Source: Pedobacter sp. MR2016-24 (GTDB taxonomy: Bacteria > Bacteroidota > Bacteroidia > Sphingobacteriales > Sphingobacteriaceae). Taken from it: DNA of 64,000 nt. This document shows positions 36,037 to 44,019 of this stretch, piece by piece. The stretch's first letter is position 1, and each line of letters begins with the position of its first letter. The DNA lies in assembly GCF_026239655.1 (NCBI RefSeq), contig NZ_JAPIVO010000004.1, forward strand, positions 640,380-704,379, in the 5' to 3' direction. A model generated the notes under the pieces. That model was not told where the DNA came from and did not search any database. It saw nothing but the letters and a program-made list of their open reading frames with translations. Made by a program: the position numbers and the translations under genes.

Positions 36037-36786
36037 ATGAAAAAATTAGAAAATAAAGTCGCATTGGTGACTGGTGCTTCCAAAGGTATCGGCGCCGCTA
36101 TCGCAAAAAAGCTAGCCGAAGATGGGGCAGCAGTCATTGTAAATTATGCTTCTTCAAAAGCAGATGCCCAAAAAGTGGTGGACGCTATTATCGAAAACGG
36201 CGGTAAAGCTACTGCTATACAAGGCGATGTTTCCATTGCCGATGATGTGAAAAGAATTTTGGCTGAAACTGTTGATCTATATGGAAAGATCGACATCCTC
36301 GTCAACAATGCAGGTGTGTATGAATGGGGGCCGCTTGAATCTGTCACAGAGGAAGGCTTTCACCGTCAGTTTAATATTAACGTACTCGGCTTGCTCATCG
36401 CATCTCAGACTGCTGTAGGTTATTTTGCAGATAATGGAGGCAATATCATTAACATCGGATCGGGCGTATCCACATCTCAGCCTGCCGGAAGCGTGTTGTA
36501 TACCGCTACCAAAAGTGCAGTGGACTCGATAACAAGAGTACTTTCGAAAGAACTTGGACCGAAAAACATCCGCGTCAACTCTATTAACCCCGGGATGGTA
36601 GACACTGAAGGATCTCGCGCTGGTGGATTTATCGGTAGTGATCTTGAAAAACACTTCGTCAGCATTACTCCATTACTTCGCGTAGGCGTGCCAGAGGATG
36701 TTGCATTAATCGCTTCCTTTCTGGCATCAGAAGAGTCACGCTGGTTAACCGGTGAAATCATATCAGCAAGTGGTGGTCTCCGCTAG
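36037..36786 (+). CDS. SDR family oxidoreductase
   Basis: A 249-residue classical short-chain dehydrogenase/reductase: cofactor motif TGASKGIG, then ILVNNAGVYEWG, catalytic Ser in NIGSGVSTSQ, YTATKSAVD as the YxxxK pair, and a C-terminal TGEIISASGGLR. It is of 3-oxoacyl-ACP reductase/glucose dehydrogenase type and NAD(P)H-dependent; the substrate is unknown. The start is ATG 36037 (MKKLENKVALV), since the frame's first ATG at 36010 lies inside the promoter. A TetR gene follows 82 bp later. It is closely similar to the SDR at 53429. Confidence 0.92.
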   Translation: MKKLENKVALVTGASKGIGAAIAKKLAEDGAAVIVNYASSKADAQKVVDAIIENGGKATAIQGDVSIADDVKRILAETVDLYGKIDILVNNAGVYEWGPLESVTEEGFHRQFNINVLGLLIASQTAVGYFADNGGNIINIGSGVSTSQPAGSVLYTATKSAVDSITRVLSKELGPKNIRVNSINPGMVDTEGSRAGGFIGSDLEKHFVSITPLLRVGVPEDVALIASFLASEESRWLTGEIISASGGLR

Positions 36787-36828
36787 TCATTCAACTGTTA
36801 CCTCTTTCCGGGATGAAACTCAAATAAA

Positions 36829-36864
36829 ATCAATAGCTTTGCCTCTGAAGGCAAAGCTATTGAT
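36829..36864 (+). other. Perfect 15-bp hairpin just before the TetR start codon
   Basis: ATCAATAGCTTTGCC (36829-36843) and GGCAAAGCTATTGAT (36850-36864) pair perfectly with a 6-nt loop TCTGAA. The hairpin ends 4 bp before the TetR ATG and has no T-run. In mRNA it would fold over the translation initiation region of TetR; as DNA it could be an operator. Confidence 0.7.
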
Positions 36865-36868
36865 CATT

Positions 36869-37447
36869 ATGAGAAGTAAAGATTTTGATGAAGAGGAGAT
36901 ATTGAGGAAGGCCATCCATATTTTCTGGGAAAAAGGCTACAACGCAACCTCCATACATGATCTGATTGACGGACTCGGAATTGGCCGTTCCAGTATATAC
37001 CATGCATTTGGCGACAAGCATAAACTTTTTGTACAAGCCCTCGAATTCTACCAGTCAGAAGGTACTGCAAAAATCAGGAACACAATTGACAATGCTCCAT
37101 CTCTGAAAGTGGCTGTTGAAACATTGTTAAATGGCGTCATTAATGATGTCCTTCAGGAGGCCTGCCCTAAAGGTTGCTTTAAGATCAATTCCGAAGTAGA
37201 GGTGGCAGCGCAGGACGAAATCGTCAGACAACTTGTTTACAATGATGATTTGCTGATTGAAGATGCGCTATATCAGGCATTTAAAAAAGCGCAGCAAAGC
37301 GGCGAGATCGACGCTGCTAAAGATCCGTTAGCACTTGCCCGCTTTATCTGCAATACCATCAGCGGAATGCGCGTATATGCGAAATTTAGAAGTGAACGCG
37401 CGTTTTTCGAAGATATCGCGAAGACTGCACTTTCAGTGATAGCATAA
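36869..37447 (+). CDS. TetR family transcriptional regulator
   Basis: 192 residues. The N-terminal helix-turn-helix reads EEEILRKAIHIFWEKGYNATSIHDLIDGLGIGRSSIYHAFGDKHKLF (about 8-54), the TetR_N domain. The C-terminal ligand-binding part (EACPKGCFKINSEVEVA) resembles the YcdC/AcrR TetR_C_16-like group. The start is ATG 36869 (MRSKDFDEEE); an upstream frame overlapping the SDR end adds 39 non-homologous residues. It shares a transcript with the SDR and probably represses it through the paired operators upstream. Confidence 0.9.
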   Translation: MRSKDFDEEEILRKAIHIFWEKGYNATSIHDLIDGLGIGRSSIYHAFGDKHKLFVQALEFYQSEGTAKIRNTIDNAPSLKVAVETLLNGVINDVLQEACPKGCFKINSEVEVAAQDEIVRQLVYNDDLLIEDALYQAFKKAQQSGEIDAAKDPLALARFICNTISGMRVYAKFRSERAFFEDIAKTALSVIA

Positions 37448-37485
37448 ACATCCGCTATCTTCACCCTTCTCTCATTATAAACTAA

Positions 37486-38208
37486 TTATGGATTCATTTT
37501 ATTAAAAGTTGCCTTTACTGCTGCCGGATCTGCATTAGCCATTATATCACTGAATCCAAAAGTCAATTCCTGTTTTCCTGCTTTCATTTGCTCAAATACA
37601 GCCGTTACAAAATCGCTGACTTCCGGTTGCCCGTCGTGCAGACCTTTACCACCAAGATCGGTATTCAATGCTGGGGGGATCATTTCAATGACTTCAATAT
37701 TTCTTGATTTCAGCTGATACCTTAATGACTGGGTAAAGGAATGGAAGAATGCTTTGGTAGCGCAATAAACCGGAACTTTTGCCAGCTGAACAAATGATAA
37801 TCCAGAGGTTACATTGATAATCGCATTTAAGGATTCCAGTCCGATAAATAAGTTAGTCAGATGAATCGGTGCAAGTATATTAGTTGTCACCTCTGCATCC
37901 GCTTTCTGATAAAAATCTTCGTCAGAAACATTCATCCAGTTCTGGATTCCTGCATTGTTTACCAGTACATTTAAGTCACTGTGATTTTCAGCAACCCATT
38001 TATACAGCGCTATCCTTTCTGCCTCTGTAGACAGATCGCAAACCTTTGTAATCACTGAAGGAAATTTCGCCGCTACTTCCTTGAGTGCATCCTCGCGTCT
38101 GCCGCAAATAATAACGGTATTATTATCCTGAATAAACCTTTCTGTAAGACCTAAGCCAATGCCGCTTGCACCACCTGTAATTAAAATTTTATTATTTGAT
38201 AAATTCAT
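37486..38208 (-). CDS. SDR family oxidoreductase (DltE-like)
   Basis: 240 residues: MNLSNNKILITGGASGIGLGLTERF gives the TGGxxxxG cofactor motif, VLVNNAGIQ the structural motif, and YCATKAFFHSF the YxxxK catalytic pair. PPALNTDLGGKG follows as the substrate-loop region. It resembles DltE/YdfG-type dehydrogenases; the substrate is unknown. The start is ATG 38208 because the longer frame adds 13 residues outside the fold. Convergent with the TetR gene. Confidence 0.9.
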   Translation of the reverse strand: MNLSNNKILITGGASGIGLGLTERFIQDNNTVIICGRREDALKEVAAKFPSVITKVCDLSTEAERIALYKWVAENHSDLNVLVNNAGIQNWMNVSDEDFYQKADAEVTTNILAPIHLTNLFIGLESLNAIINVTSGLSFVQLAKVPVYCATKAFFHSFTQSLRYQLKSRNIEVIEMIPPALNTDLGGKGLHDGQPEVSDFVTAVFEQMKAGKQELTFGFSDIMANADPAAVKATFNKMNP

Positions 38209-38372
38209 TTTATTCCGATTTGTTGTTTGTATCAAAGATAACCACAACAGTTTTCATTTTTTTGCGAAAATCAATCTATTGTTTGCCAGATTCAAAGAAA
38301 CCCGGTAATAAGATCAGGAATGAACTGCAACATCAATCTCCAGCTACAGTTCAGAGGAGCCAATTTTTACGC

Positions 38373-38640
38373 TTATGCTTTTACGAATGCTACAGGTATC
38401 TCAATTATTGATGCAATTTTACGGTCTGAGTATTTAAAATGCTCAACCAGGTATTTCACCATACCTTCTGCCAAATCAGTCCTCTTTCTTCCTTGCGCCT
38501 GCTATTCTCGCATCCATTAAAGCTTCCGGCCACCAATTTTCTTCATGTCGGTTGACTTCGATTTCTATTAACAGCCTCTTAATAAGATCAATTTTGAATG
38601 CGAGGAGTGCCTCGTCCCATTTCCGGGCATCGACGATCAA
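38373..38640 (-). pseudogene. remnant of an unrecognised gene, frameshifted
   Basis: The reverse strand has two adjoining coding-like frames. One reads LIVDARKWDEALLAFK ... ENWWPEALMDARIAGARKKED and hits TGA; one base later the frame continues LAEGMVKYLVEHFKYSDRKI ... IPVAFVKA to a TAA at 38373. The second part resembles a short helix-turn-helix at the end of a larger protein. It directly abuts the 3' end of the AraC gene (TTG of the frame overlaps that gene's TGA), without its own start signals. The family is not recognised; it is interpreted as decayed coding sequence. Confidence 0.45.
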
Positions 38641-39482
38641 ACTTTTATTTTTCTAAAACCTAATGGAGACATTCCTGACATTTTGCGAAAAGTCCGAATA
38701 AAATAAGCGTAATCGGAATAACCTAATTCATGAGCGATTTGCTTTACGTCAGCTTCAGTATAATTCAGTAAGCGCTTCGCTTCGCTGAATAATTCCTGGC
38801 CAATCCAATAACTTACTGTTGATCCTGTCACTTTTTTAACAGCTTCATTTAAATAACCGGATGAAACGTTAAGTTTTGATGCATACGCAGACGGACTTTT
38901 TATCGTACGCACATGCGCGGTCAATAATGCTTTAAATTGACGCGTAAGTTCTGCAGACCGCTTATGCATCTTCACAACTTTTTCTATAGTGTGATAACTG
39001 CTCGCCGCCATTGCCAAAAATGATTGTGCGAGACTATGAATGAGCGTTATATAATATTTATCAACCTGATGTTCTGTAGATTCTTTATGCAATAAATTGA
39101 GCAGGGCAGTATATCGTTTCAATTCATCGCTGGTCAGTTTACAGGGAAGCTGCAGATTGGGGCCTTGTTCAAACGCATCTCTTAAATGGGGTTTGATCAA
39201 TGAAACATCTACTGCCAGAAACCATCCTTCAGCACTATTCACTTTTATTCGGTGATGAACCTGGGAGGGTAAAATATAATACAGTTCTTTTCCGGAAATT
39301 GAGACCTTCTGCGAATCAACTTTTAAGGATCCGGAGCCACTCTTGAGCAGGAAAAAAATATAATGATCGTCGCGATGAGCTATTTCTGGTGTATCTTCAT
39401 ATTTATCATCTCGTTTAAAGATTTTGATCTGCAGGCCTGCATTTGTTTTATTCTTTAACTGATCAATGGGGATAGTGTTCAT
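38637..39482 (-). CDS. AraC family transcriptional regulator
   Basis: 281 residues with an N-terminal cupin-like domain (HRDDHYIFFLLKSGSGSLKVDSQKVSISGKELYYILPSQVHHRI) and a C-terminal double helix-turn-helix (SPSAYASKLNVSSGYLNEAVKKVTG; DVKQIAHELGYSDYAYFIRTFRKMSGMSPLGFRK). It follows the amidohydrolase gene by 16 bp on the same strand and is probably co-transcribed with it. ATG 39482 (MNTIPIDQL) is preferred; the frame's first codon is a GTG two codons earlier. Confidence 0.9.
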   Translation of the reverse strand: MNTIPIDQLKNKTNAGLQIKIFKRDDKYEDTPEIAHRDDHYIFFLLKSGSGSLKVDSQKVSISGKELYYILPSQVHHRIKVNSAEGWFLAVDVSLIKPHLRDAFEQGPNLQLPCKLTSDELKRYTALLNLLHKESTEHQVDKYYITLIHSLAQSFLAMAASSYHTIEKVVKMHKRSAELTRQFKALLTAHVRTIKSPSAYASKLNVSSGYLNEAVKKVTGSTVSYWIGQELFSEAKRLLNYTEADVKQIAHELGYSDYAYFIRTFRKMSGMSPLGFRKIKV

Positions 39483-39498
39483 CAACACAAAATTACCT

Positions 39499-40491
39499 TT
39501 ATAATTTTAAATTCAATAATTTGTCTGCATTGCTATGGGCAATCTGACGTACTTGTTCATCAGGCAGTTCGATGCCATTTAGGAATGCTATTCCCATTTC
39601 ATTTGTGCTGAAAGGATAATCAACAGAAAACATGATGTTATCAACTCCAAATGTCTCCAAAGCGATTTTTAAGGGGGGCTGGGTAAAGAAGCCACTGGTA
39701 GTGATATGTACCTGCTGATGGAAAGTATCAGTAAGCGTACGTTGATTGGCGCCTCCATTTCCGGGCTTGAAGGCTCTTTCAGACCTCACCATCATCATTG
39801 GTAGCATTTCGCCCATGTGACCAATGATCAGCTTCAGCTTGGGGTATCTGTCAAATACTCCTGAATACAATAGTCGTAAAACGTGCAGGGCAGTTTCAGC
39901 ATGCCATCCCCAGCCATAACAAGCCAAAGCCTCAGCCATTCCAGAATGGTTGGGCAGCCCGCTATAATAAATATCAGCTATCCCTTTTGGCGGGAGACCG
40001 GGATGCAGGTAGATGGGTACACCCAATTTTTCGGCCTTTTCAAATACAGGCGCAAACTGTGGCTGATCTAAAAACATACCCTGCGTTAGTCCCCGGATCA
40101 TCGCTCCGCGAAAGTTGTATTCTTTTACTACCCGTTCTAACTCATCGGCTGCCGCCAGGGGAGCCGTCATTGGCAGGTGTGCAAAAGCTGTAAACCGCTG
40201 CTCAAAGCCTGCAATTCTTTGGGCTATTAAGTCATTATATTGTGAGGCGAAGGCCGGGGCATCTGCCTGGCTTAACAGGTTTGCCCCAGAGCTGTCAACG
40301 GAAAGCACCTGAGTTGAAATACCATTGTCATCCATTGATTGCAGACGCTCACCAGTGATATCATCCAGTTTGGGTATCAGCTGTTGCATTCTTTCTGACT
40401 GTCCAAAACCGCCAAGGGCTTCTTTAGGGATTTTTTGTGTCATTTCCGGAAAGGAAATGTGTTCTTCGAGTGTGACTATGCGCATGTTCAT
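39499..40491 (-). CDS. amidohydrolase family protein (ACMSD / resorcylate decarboxylase-like)
   Basis: 330 residues from ATG 40491 (MNMRIVTLEEHISF). Features of the amidohydrolase_2 family are present: N-terminal EEH metal ligands, PIYLHPGLPPKG with the barrel histidine, LIIGHMGEMLP, and SVDYPFSTNEMG with the essential aspartate. Relatives are metal-dependent non-oxidative decarboxylases of aromatic acids or hydrolases, so decarboxylase activity is as likely as hydrolysis. It precedes an AraC gene in the same unit and is divergent from a Crp/Fnr gene. Confidence 0.88.
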   Translation of the reverse strand: MNMRIVTLEEHISFPEMTQKIPKEALGGFGQSERMQQLIPKLDDITGERLQSMDDNGISTQVLSVDSSGANLLSQADAPAFASQYNDLIAQRIAGFEQRFTAFAHLPMTAPLAAADELERVVKEYNFRGAMIRGLTQGMFLDQPQFAPVFEKAEKLGVPIYLHPGLPPKGIADIYYSGLPNHSGMAEALACYGWGWHAETALHVLRLLYSGVFDRYPKLKLIIGHMGEMLPMMMVRSERAFKPGNGGANQRTLTDTFHQQVHITTSGFFTQPPLKIALETFGVDNIMFSVDYPFSTNEMGIAFLNGIELPDEQVRQIAHSNADKLLNLKL

Positions 40492-40653
40492 TTCGTTATT
40501 GATGATGGAGTGCTTCATACCACAAAGTAAAACATTCACCTTTGACCAGACCAGACAACATTAATGGCAATCATAGGACTATTCATGGCAATTCTTTCCT
40601 GTTCGATTTACATCATAAATGCATATCTTTCGCTGATTCAACAATTTTTTTAA

Positions 40654-41226
40654 ATGACACCTCAGGAAATTCTACAAGGACATCTTGCTAAAACTATTCA
40701 TTTGACTGATGATGAGTTTAATTACTTCTTTTCGCACTTTAAGCCACAATCCTATAAAAAAGGACAAACCATTATCAATGTTGACGATCGTGTGAACTGT
40801 GAATATTTTGTGTTGAAGGGCTGCTTAAAAACATATTATATGAATGACGATCAGAAGATGTTTATCCTTCAATTCGCAATGCCAACATGGTGGGCGTCTG
40901 ACTATAATGCCTTATACAATGATGTGAAAGCGACAGTTAGCCTGGATTGTATTACCGATGCCGATGTATTGTGCCTTTCCGGTGAAGACAGGGAAAAACT
41001 ATGTAAGGAAATTTATGCCCTTGAGTACTTTTTTCGCTGGCGCTCTAACAGAGGATTTGTGGTTGCACAAAAAAGACTATTATCTTTTATGAATAACGAT
41101 GCACGGCATCGTTACGAAGAATTAATGAGTATGTATCCTCAACTGTATAATATCGTTCCAAAACAACTTATCGCTGCCTATCTTGGTGTTTCGAGGGAAA
41201 CACTAAGCCGTTTGTACCAACATTAA
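40654..41226 (+). CDS. Crp/Fnr family transcriptional regulator
   Basis: 190 residues: an N-terminal cyclic-nucleotide-binding-like beta-roll (YKKGQTIINVDDRVNCEYFVLKGCLKTYY), a dimer helix, and a short C-terminal helix-turn-helix VPKQLIAAYLGVSRETLSRLYQ. This short Bacteroidota type lacks the canonical cAMP-binding arginine-serine pair and Fnr cysteines, so its ligand is unknown. It faces the ABM/DJ-1 unit, whose promoter carries two CRP-type palindromes; this protein is one candidate for binding them. Confidence 0.88.
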   Translation: MTPQEILQGHLAKTIHLTDDEFNYFFSHFKPQSYKKGQTIINVDDRVNCEYFVLKGCLKTYYMNDDQKMFILQFAMPTWWASDYNALYNDVKATVSLDCITDADVLCLSGEDREKLCKEIYALEYFFRWRSNRGFVVAQKRLLSFMNNDARHRYEELMSMYPQLYNIVPKQLIAAYLGVSRETLSRLYQH

Positions 41227-41280
41227 TCGTTAATTTCCTCTTAGGGTATCTAAACCATAGCCGGATATCAGGCAATAAAG

Positions 41281-41325
41281 TATGATGTCCCTGTATTAAT
41301 AAAACAGGGACATCATATTTGTTTT
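41281..41325. terminator. Bidirectional terminator between Crp and DJ-1 genes
   Basis: TATGATGTCCCTGT (41281-41294) pairs perfectly over 14 bp with ACAGGGACATCATA (41304-41317), followed by TTTGTTTT on the forward side. It separates two convergent genes. Confidence 0.8.
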
Positions 41326-41334
41326 ATGTATTGG

Positions 41335-42006
41335 CTATTGAACTTCCAAAAGTTTGATCATCTTTTGTGCAACACCTTTAGCTGATGCCGGATTTTGTCC
41401 GGTTACCAGGTTACCGTCAGCAATGCTGTGATCAGACCAGGCCTCAGCTTCATGGAATTTGGCTCCCTGATTGGTTAGCGCTGTTTGCAATAGGAAAGGT
41501 ACGTCCGCTGCGGCGTAATTATGCTCTTCTTCATTGGTAAAAGAAGTGATGTTTTTGCCTTCAAGCAGATAGCTGCCATCACTAAGTTTAACATTTAAAA
41601 GTGAAACAGGACCGTGACATACTGCGCCAATGACGTCATTACGTTCGTAAGCTTCTTTGATTACTGCTTTAAGCAGCGTATTTTCTGGCATATCTACCAT
41701 CGGCGCCAGTCCACCAGGAATAAAAATTGCATCGTATGCACTTACACCGGCATCCTCAAGTTTAATCGCTTTCTGCATAGCTGCCCAGCCGTTTCCTGTT
41801 AAAAACGACAAATTTTGCGGATCGCCGGCAAGGTTGAGGGCATCAAGATAGGGAGTGTCTCCCGTTAAACTGGCAAAATCGATGTCATAATTTGCAGCTT
41901 CAAATTCGGCATAGGGGTGTGCCACTTCTGGTAAAAAAATGCCGGTTCTTCTATTATTTGGTCCAATTGCATTAGCGTTGGAAACGATGATCAAAACTTT
42001 TCTCAT
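41335..42006 (-). CDS. DJ-1/PfpI family protein, Hsp31-like
   Basis: 223 residues of the type-1 glutamine amidotransferase-like fold. The nucleophile elbow is IGAVCHGPVSLLN with C130 and H131. NRRTGIFLPEVAHPYAEF near the N-terminus is the conserved glutamate region of the Hsp31/YDR533C group. Members act as glyoxalase III or deglycase-like enzymes and chaperones against reactive carbonyls. It follows the ABM gene by 34 bp and shares its promoter. Confidence 0.89.
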   Translation of the reverse strand: MRKVLIIVSNANAIGPNNRRTGIFLPEVAHPYAEFEAANYDIDFASLTGDTPYLDALNLAGDPQNLSFLTGNGWAAMQKAIKLEDAGVSAYDAIFIPGGLAPMVDMPENTLLKAVIKEAYERNDVIGAVCHGPVSLLNVKLSDGSYLLEGKNITSFTNEEEHNYAAADVPFLLQTALTNQGAKFHEAEAWSDHSIADGNLVTGQNPASAKGVAQKMIKLLEVQ

Positions 42007-42040
42007 GATATTGAATTTTAGGATTGTTATAGGTGTAGGA

Positions 42041-42331
42041 TTAAAATAGTGGTTTCACAAATAGTACTTCACGCACTTCCAGGTGGGGAATGATTTTACC
42101 TGCTACAATCGTTTGGTAGTGGGCAGCGTTTTTATGTGCATCCAGGGCTTCCTCGTTAACGTATCGCTCATGCAGTATAATCTCGTTGGGATCTTTTTCT
42201 GATTGATAGATCGCATAGGCAAGATTTCCTTTTTCTTTTTTTGTTTTCTCAGCCAGTTCAGGTAGTAACTTCAGTACGCTGGCGGTTTCTGTTTCTTTAA
42301 TTCTCCATTTTACAATTACTTCTCTTTCCAT
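42041..42331 (-). CDS. antibiotic biosynthesis monooxygenase-like (YgiN type) protein
   Basis: 96 residues from ATG 42331 (MEREVIVKWRIKE). A single dimeric alpha+beta barrel (ABM domain): GNLAYAIYQSEKDPNEIILHERYVNEEALDAHKNAAHYQTI is the usual core. Relatives include the quinol monooxygenase YgiN. It is the first gene of a two-gene unit with the DJ-1 gene, and two CRP-type palindromes lie upstream, so it is likely to be switched by a Crp/Fnr regulator. Confidence 0.87.
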   Translation of the reverse strand: MEREVIVKWRIKETETASVLKLLPELAEKTKKEKGNLAYAIYQSEKDPNEIILHERYVNEEALDAHKNAAHYQTIVAGKIIPHLEVREVLFVKPLF

Positions 42332-42409
42332 TGTATTGTATTTTTTATGGTAAATAATAATTCGTGTTTGATTACATGACAAAGGTGCTGTGAATGAGGA
42401 AATAATACC

Positions 42410-42425
42410 TGTGACCTGGATCACA
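42410..42425. promoter_or_regulatory. CRP-type palindrome upstream of the ABM/DJ-1 unit, proximal
   Basis: TGTGACCTGGATCACA is a perfect TGTGA-N6-TCACA site. A -7-like CACCTTTG (reverse strand, 42380-42387) puts the site centre near -44 relative to the inferred start, close to class II activator positions. Confidence 0.7.
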
Positions 42426-42444
42426 TTTAAAGTGGAAGAATACT

Positions 42445-42464
42445 ATTGTGATGTACATCACAAT
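42445..42464. promoter_or_regulatory. CRP-type palindrome upstream of the ABM/DJ-1 unit, distal
   Basis: A perfect 20-bp palindrome, ATTGTGATGTACATCACAAT, containing TGTGA-N6-TCACA. Its centre is 37 bp from the proximal site, near -81. Two such sites on one promoter suggest cooperative binding. Confidence 0.75.
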
Positions 42465-42661
42465 GCGTGTAGCAGCACTAAATGAAGAAGCCGAAAGAAA
42501 TATTTCCGGCTATCATAAAATTTTCTGCAGATAAGGCAAATACATCATGCTTAGTCTGACTACATCATTCACCTGAGGATAGAACGCGATTGAGGAGATC
42601 GCTGAATACGTGATTCTTATTTTCAACTGCAGAATGAGTTGAAAAGATAATATTCAATTGA

Positions 42662-42716
42662 TATACATTTTAAGAATCTGGTTCATGCTTCAGGAACCAG
42701 ATTCTTAAAATGTATA
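42662..42716. repeat. Perfect 23-bp inverted repeat (hairpin)
   Basis: A 23-bp arm (42662-42684) beginning TATACATTTTAAGAATC pairs without mismatch with the arm at 42694-42716; the loop is 9 nt. It begins 22 bp beyond the 3' end of the second DJ-1 gene. There is no U-tract on either strand, so it is not a standard terminator. It could be a processing or stability hairpin, or a MITE-like remnant. Confidence 0.8.
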
Positions 42717-42737
42717 ATATACTTAAAAGTTATACAT

Positions 42738-43448
42738 TTAATCGATTACTGTTACAGCTGGTCTGGCTTCCAGTAATGTGATTAATGCTTTAGCAGCAGG
42801 GCCGGCTGAAAGCGGATTTTGACCCGTAACCAATAACCCGTCCTGTTCCACATGTGACAGGAATGGTGCTATCGCTGTTTTTACTGTTGCGCCCAATTCT
42901 TCAAGACGACTTTGCAATAGGTAAGGTACATTTCCGCTGCGTCCAACCATCGTTTCTTCCGTATCGCTGAAAGCAGAAATTGTCTTCCCGGTTAACAGAC
43001 CCGGTCTGAGTCTGGCTGCACTGATCAGCGCGGCCGGGCCGTGACATACGGCTGCAACAGGTTTGCCTGCATCCAGAAAATTAAGAATCAATTCTCCGCT
43101 ATTGTTATCCACCGCCAGGTCCCAGATCGGCCCATGTCCGCCAGGATAGAATACTGCATCATAATCTGCAGCATTGATCTGGTTCAATACGGTGGTATGA
43201 TCAAAAGCTGCCTTCGCGATCTCATCATCCTGAAAACGGCGGTTTGATTCCGTGATATTTTCAGTCAGTTCACTCATCCAGTCTACAGGTGGTCTGCCGC
43301 CCTTCGGGCTGCTCAGGGTCACCTGATAACCTGCATCAATAAATTCATAATAAGGGTCGGTAAATTCACCCAGCCAAACCCCTGTTTTGCTATCGGTATT
43401 TTCCATCGCACTGTGCGAGGTGATCACCATTAAGATATTTTTCATCAT
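42738..43448 (-). CDS. DJ-1/PfpI family protein, Hsp31-like
   Basis: 236 residues, second member of this family in the window. The nucleophile is C135 with H136 in VAAVCHGPAALIS; TGVWLGEFTDPYYEFIDAG carries the conserved glutamate, and YPGGHGPIWDL is the oxyanion region. It is related to glyoxalase III-type proteins acting on methylglyoxal. A small hydrophilic gene lies just upstream (stop 3 bp before this start) and is probably in the same unit. Confidence 0.9.
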   Translation of the reverse strand: MMKNILMVITSHSAMENTDSKTGVWLGEFTDPYYEFIDAGYQVTLSSPKGGRPPVDWMSELTENITESNRRFQDDEIAKAAFDHTTVLNQINAADYDAVFYPGGHGPIWDLAVDNNSGELILNFLDAGKPVAAVCHGPAALISAARLRPGLLTGKTISAFSDTEETMVGRSGNVPYLLQSRLEELGATVKTAIAPFLSHVEQDGLLVTGQNPLSAGPAAKALITLLEARPAVTVID

Positions 43449-43451
43449 CTA

Positions 43452-43604
43452 TTATTTAATGTCCTCCGGATCAACCTGATTGCCTTCTTCGTCTACCTGC
43501 TGGTTTTTGTCCCAGTTGTTCTCGCGTTTATCTGTTGATTGCTGATCGGCTGTGCTGTCAGTTCCAGACTGTGTCTGCTCATCTTGTTCTTTAGGATCTT
43601 TCAT
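43452..43604 (-). CDS. small hydrophilic protein, 50 aa
   Basis: 50 residues from ATG 43604 (MKDPKEQDEQTQSGTDSTAD), rich in Gln, Asp, Glu and Asn with no hydrophobic segment, so probably disordered. The longer frame to 43736 has an unlikely N-terminus. The stop lies 3 bp before the DJ-1 gene, suggesting co-transcription. It resembles in composition the protein at 21786-22103. Confidence 0.55.
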   Translation of the reverse strand: MKDPKEQDEQTQSGTDSTADQQSTDKRENNWDKNQQVDEEGNQVDPEDIK

Positions 43605-43768
43605 AGTTAGTAGCTTTTTGTTTCGATAACAAAGCAGGACAGCAAAGGTTCCATTTTTTGAATTTTTTGTAGGCTGAGCTAGTAGGTAAGGAAATTGATC
43701 GGATGTATTTTTCATAAGGTGATAATTTATTCCCAATTTGGCGGCTGATTTTAAATGAAGAAAATAAC

Positions 43769-43951
43769 ATGACTGAGAACGAGTTTTTAATTTATTGTCA
43801 GAGCCAGGTTTCAGGCCCGCTTAATGATGAAGATATTGTACTGATGCTAACTGCCTGGGGGCAGATAAAATACTCTTCCGGATATAACCAGGCTTTAGCC
43901 GACCGGGGACTGGATGCGGAGACTCCAATTACGCCTGCAGATGGTGAGTAA
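43769..43951 (+). CDS. small hypothetical protein, 60 aa
   Basis: 60 residues (MTENEFLIYCQSQVSGPLND ... GLDAETPITPADGE). The family is not recognised. It is acidic with an amphipathic start. It is divergent from the small hydrophilic/DJ-1 unit. The coding-like composition and clear ATG support it, but no other evidence does. Confidence 0.5.
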   Translation: MTENEFLIYCQSQVSGPLNDEDIVLMLTAWGQIKYSSGYNQALADRGLDAETPITPADGE

Positions 43952-44019
43952 GGTCATTTATTAAGGGGATATTAGTGTATATTATTTGCTCATCTGGTAT
44001 ATTTATTTAATGGCGGTAT

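Noticed and set aside
38320..38520. Forward open frame of 66 codons
   Set aside because: The coding-like signal is on the reverse strand (frameshifted remnant).
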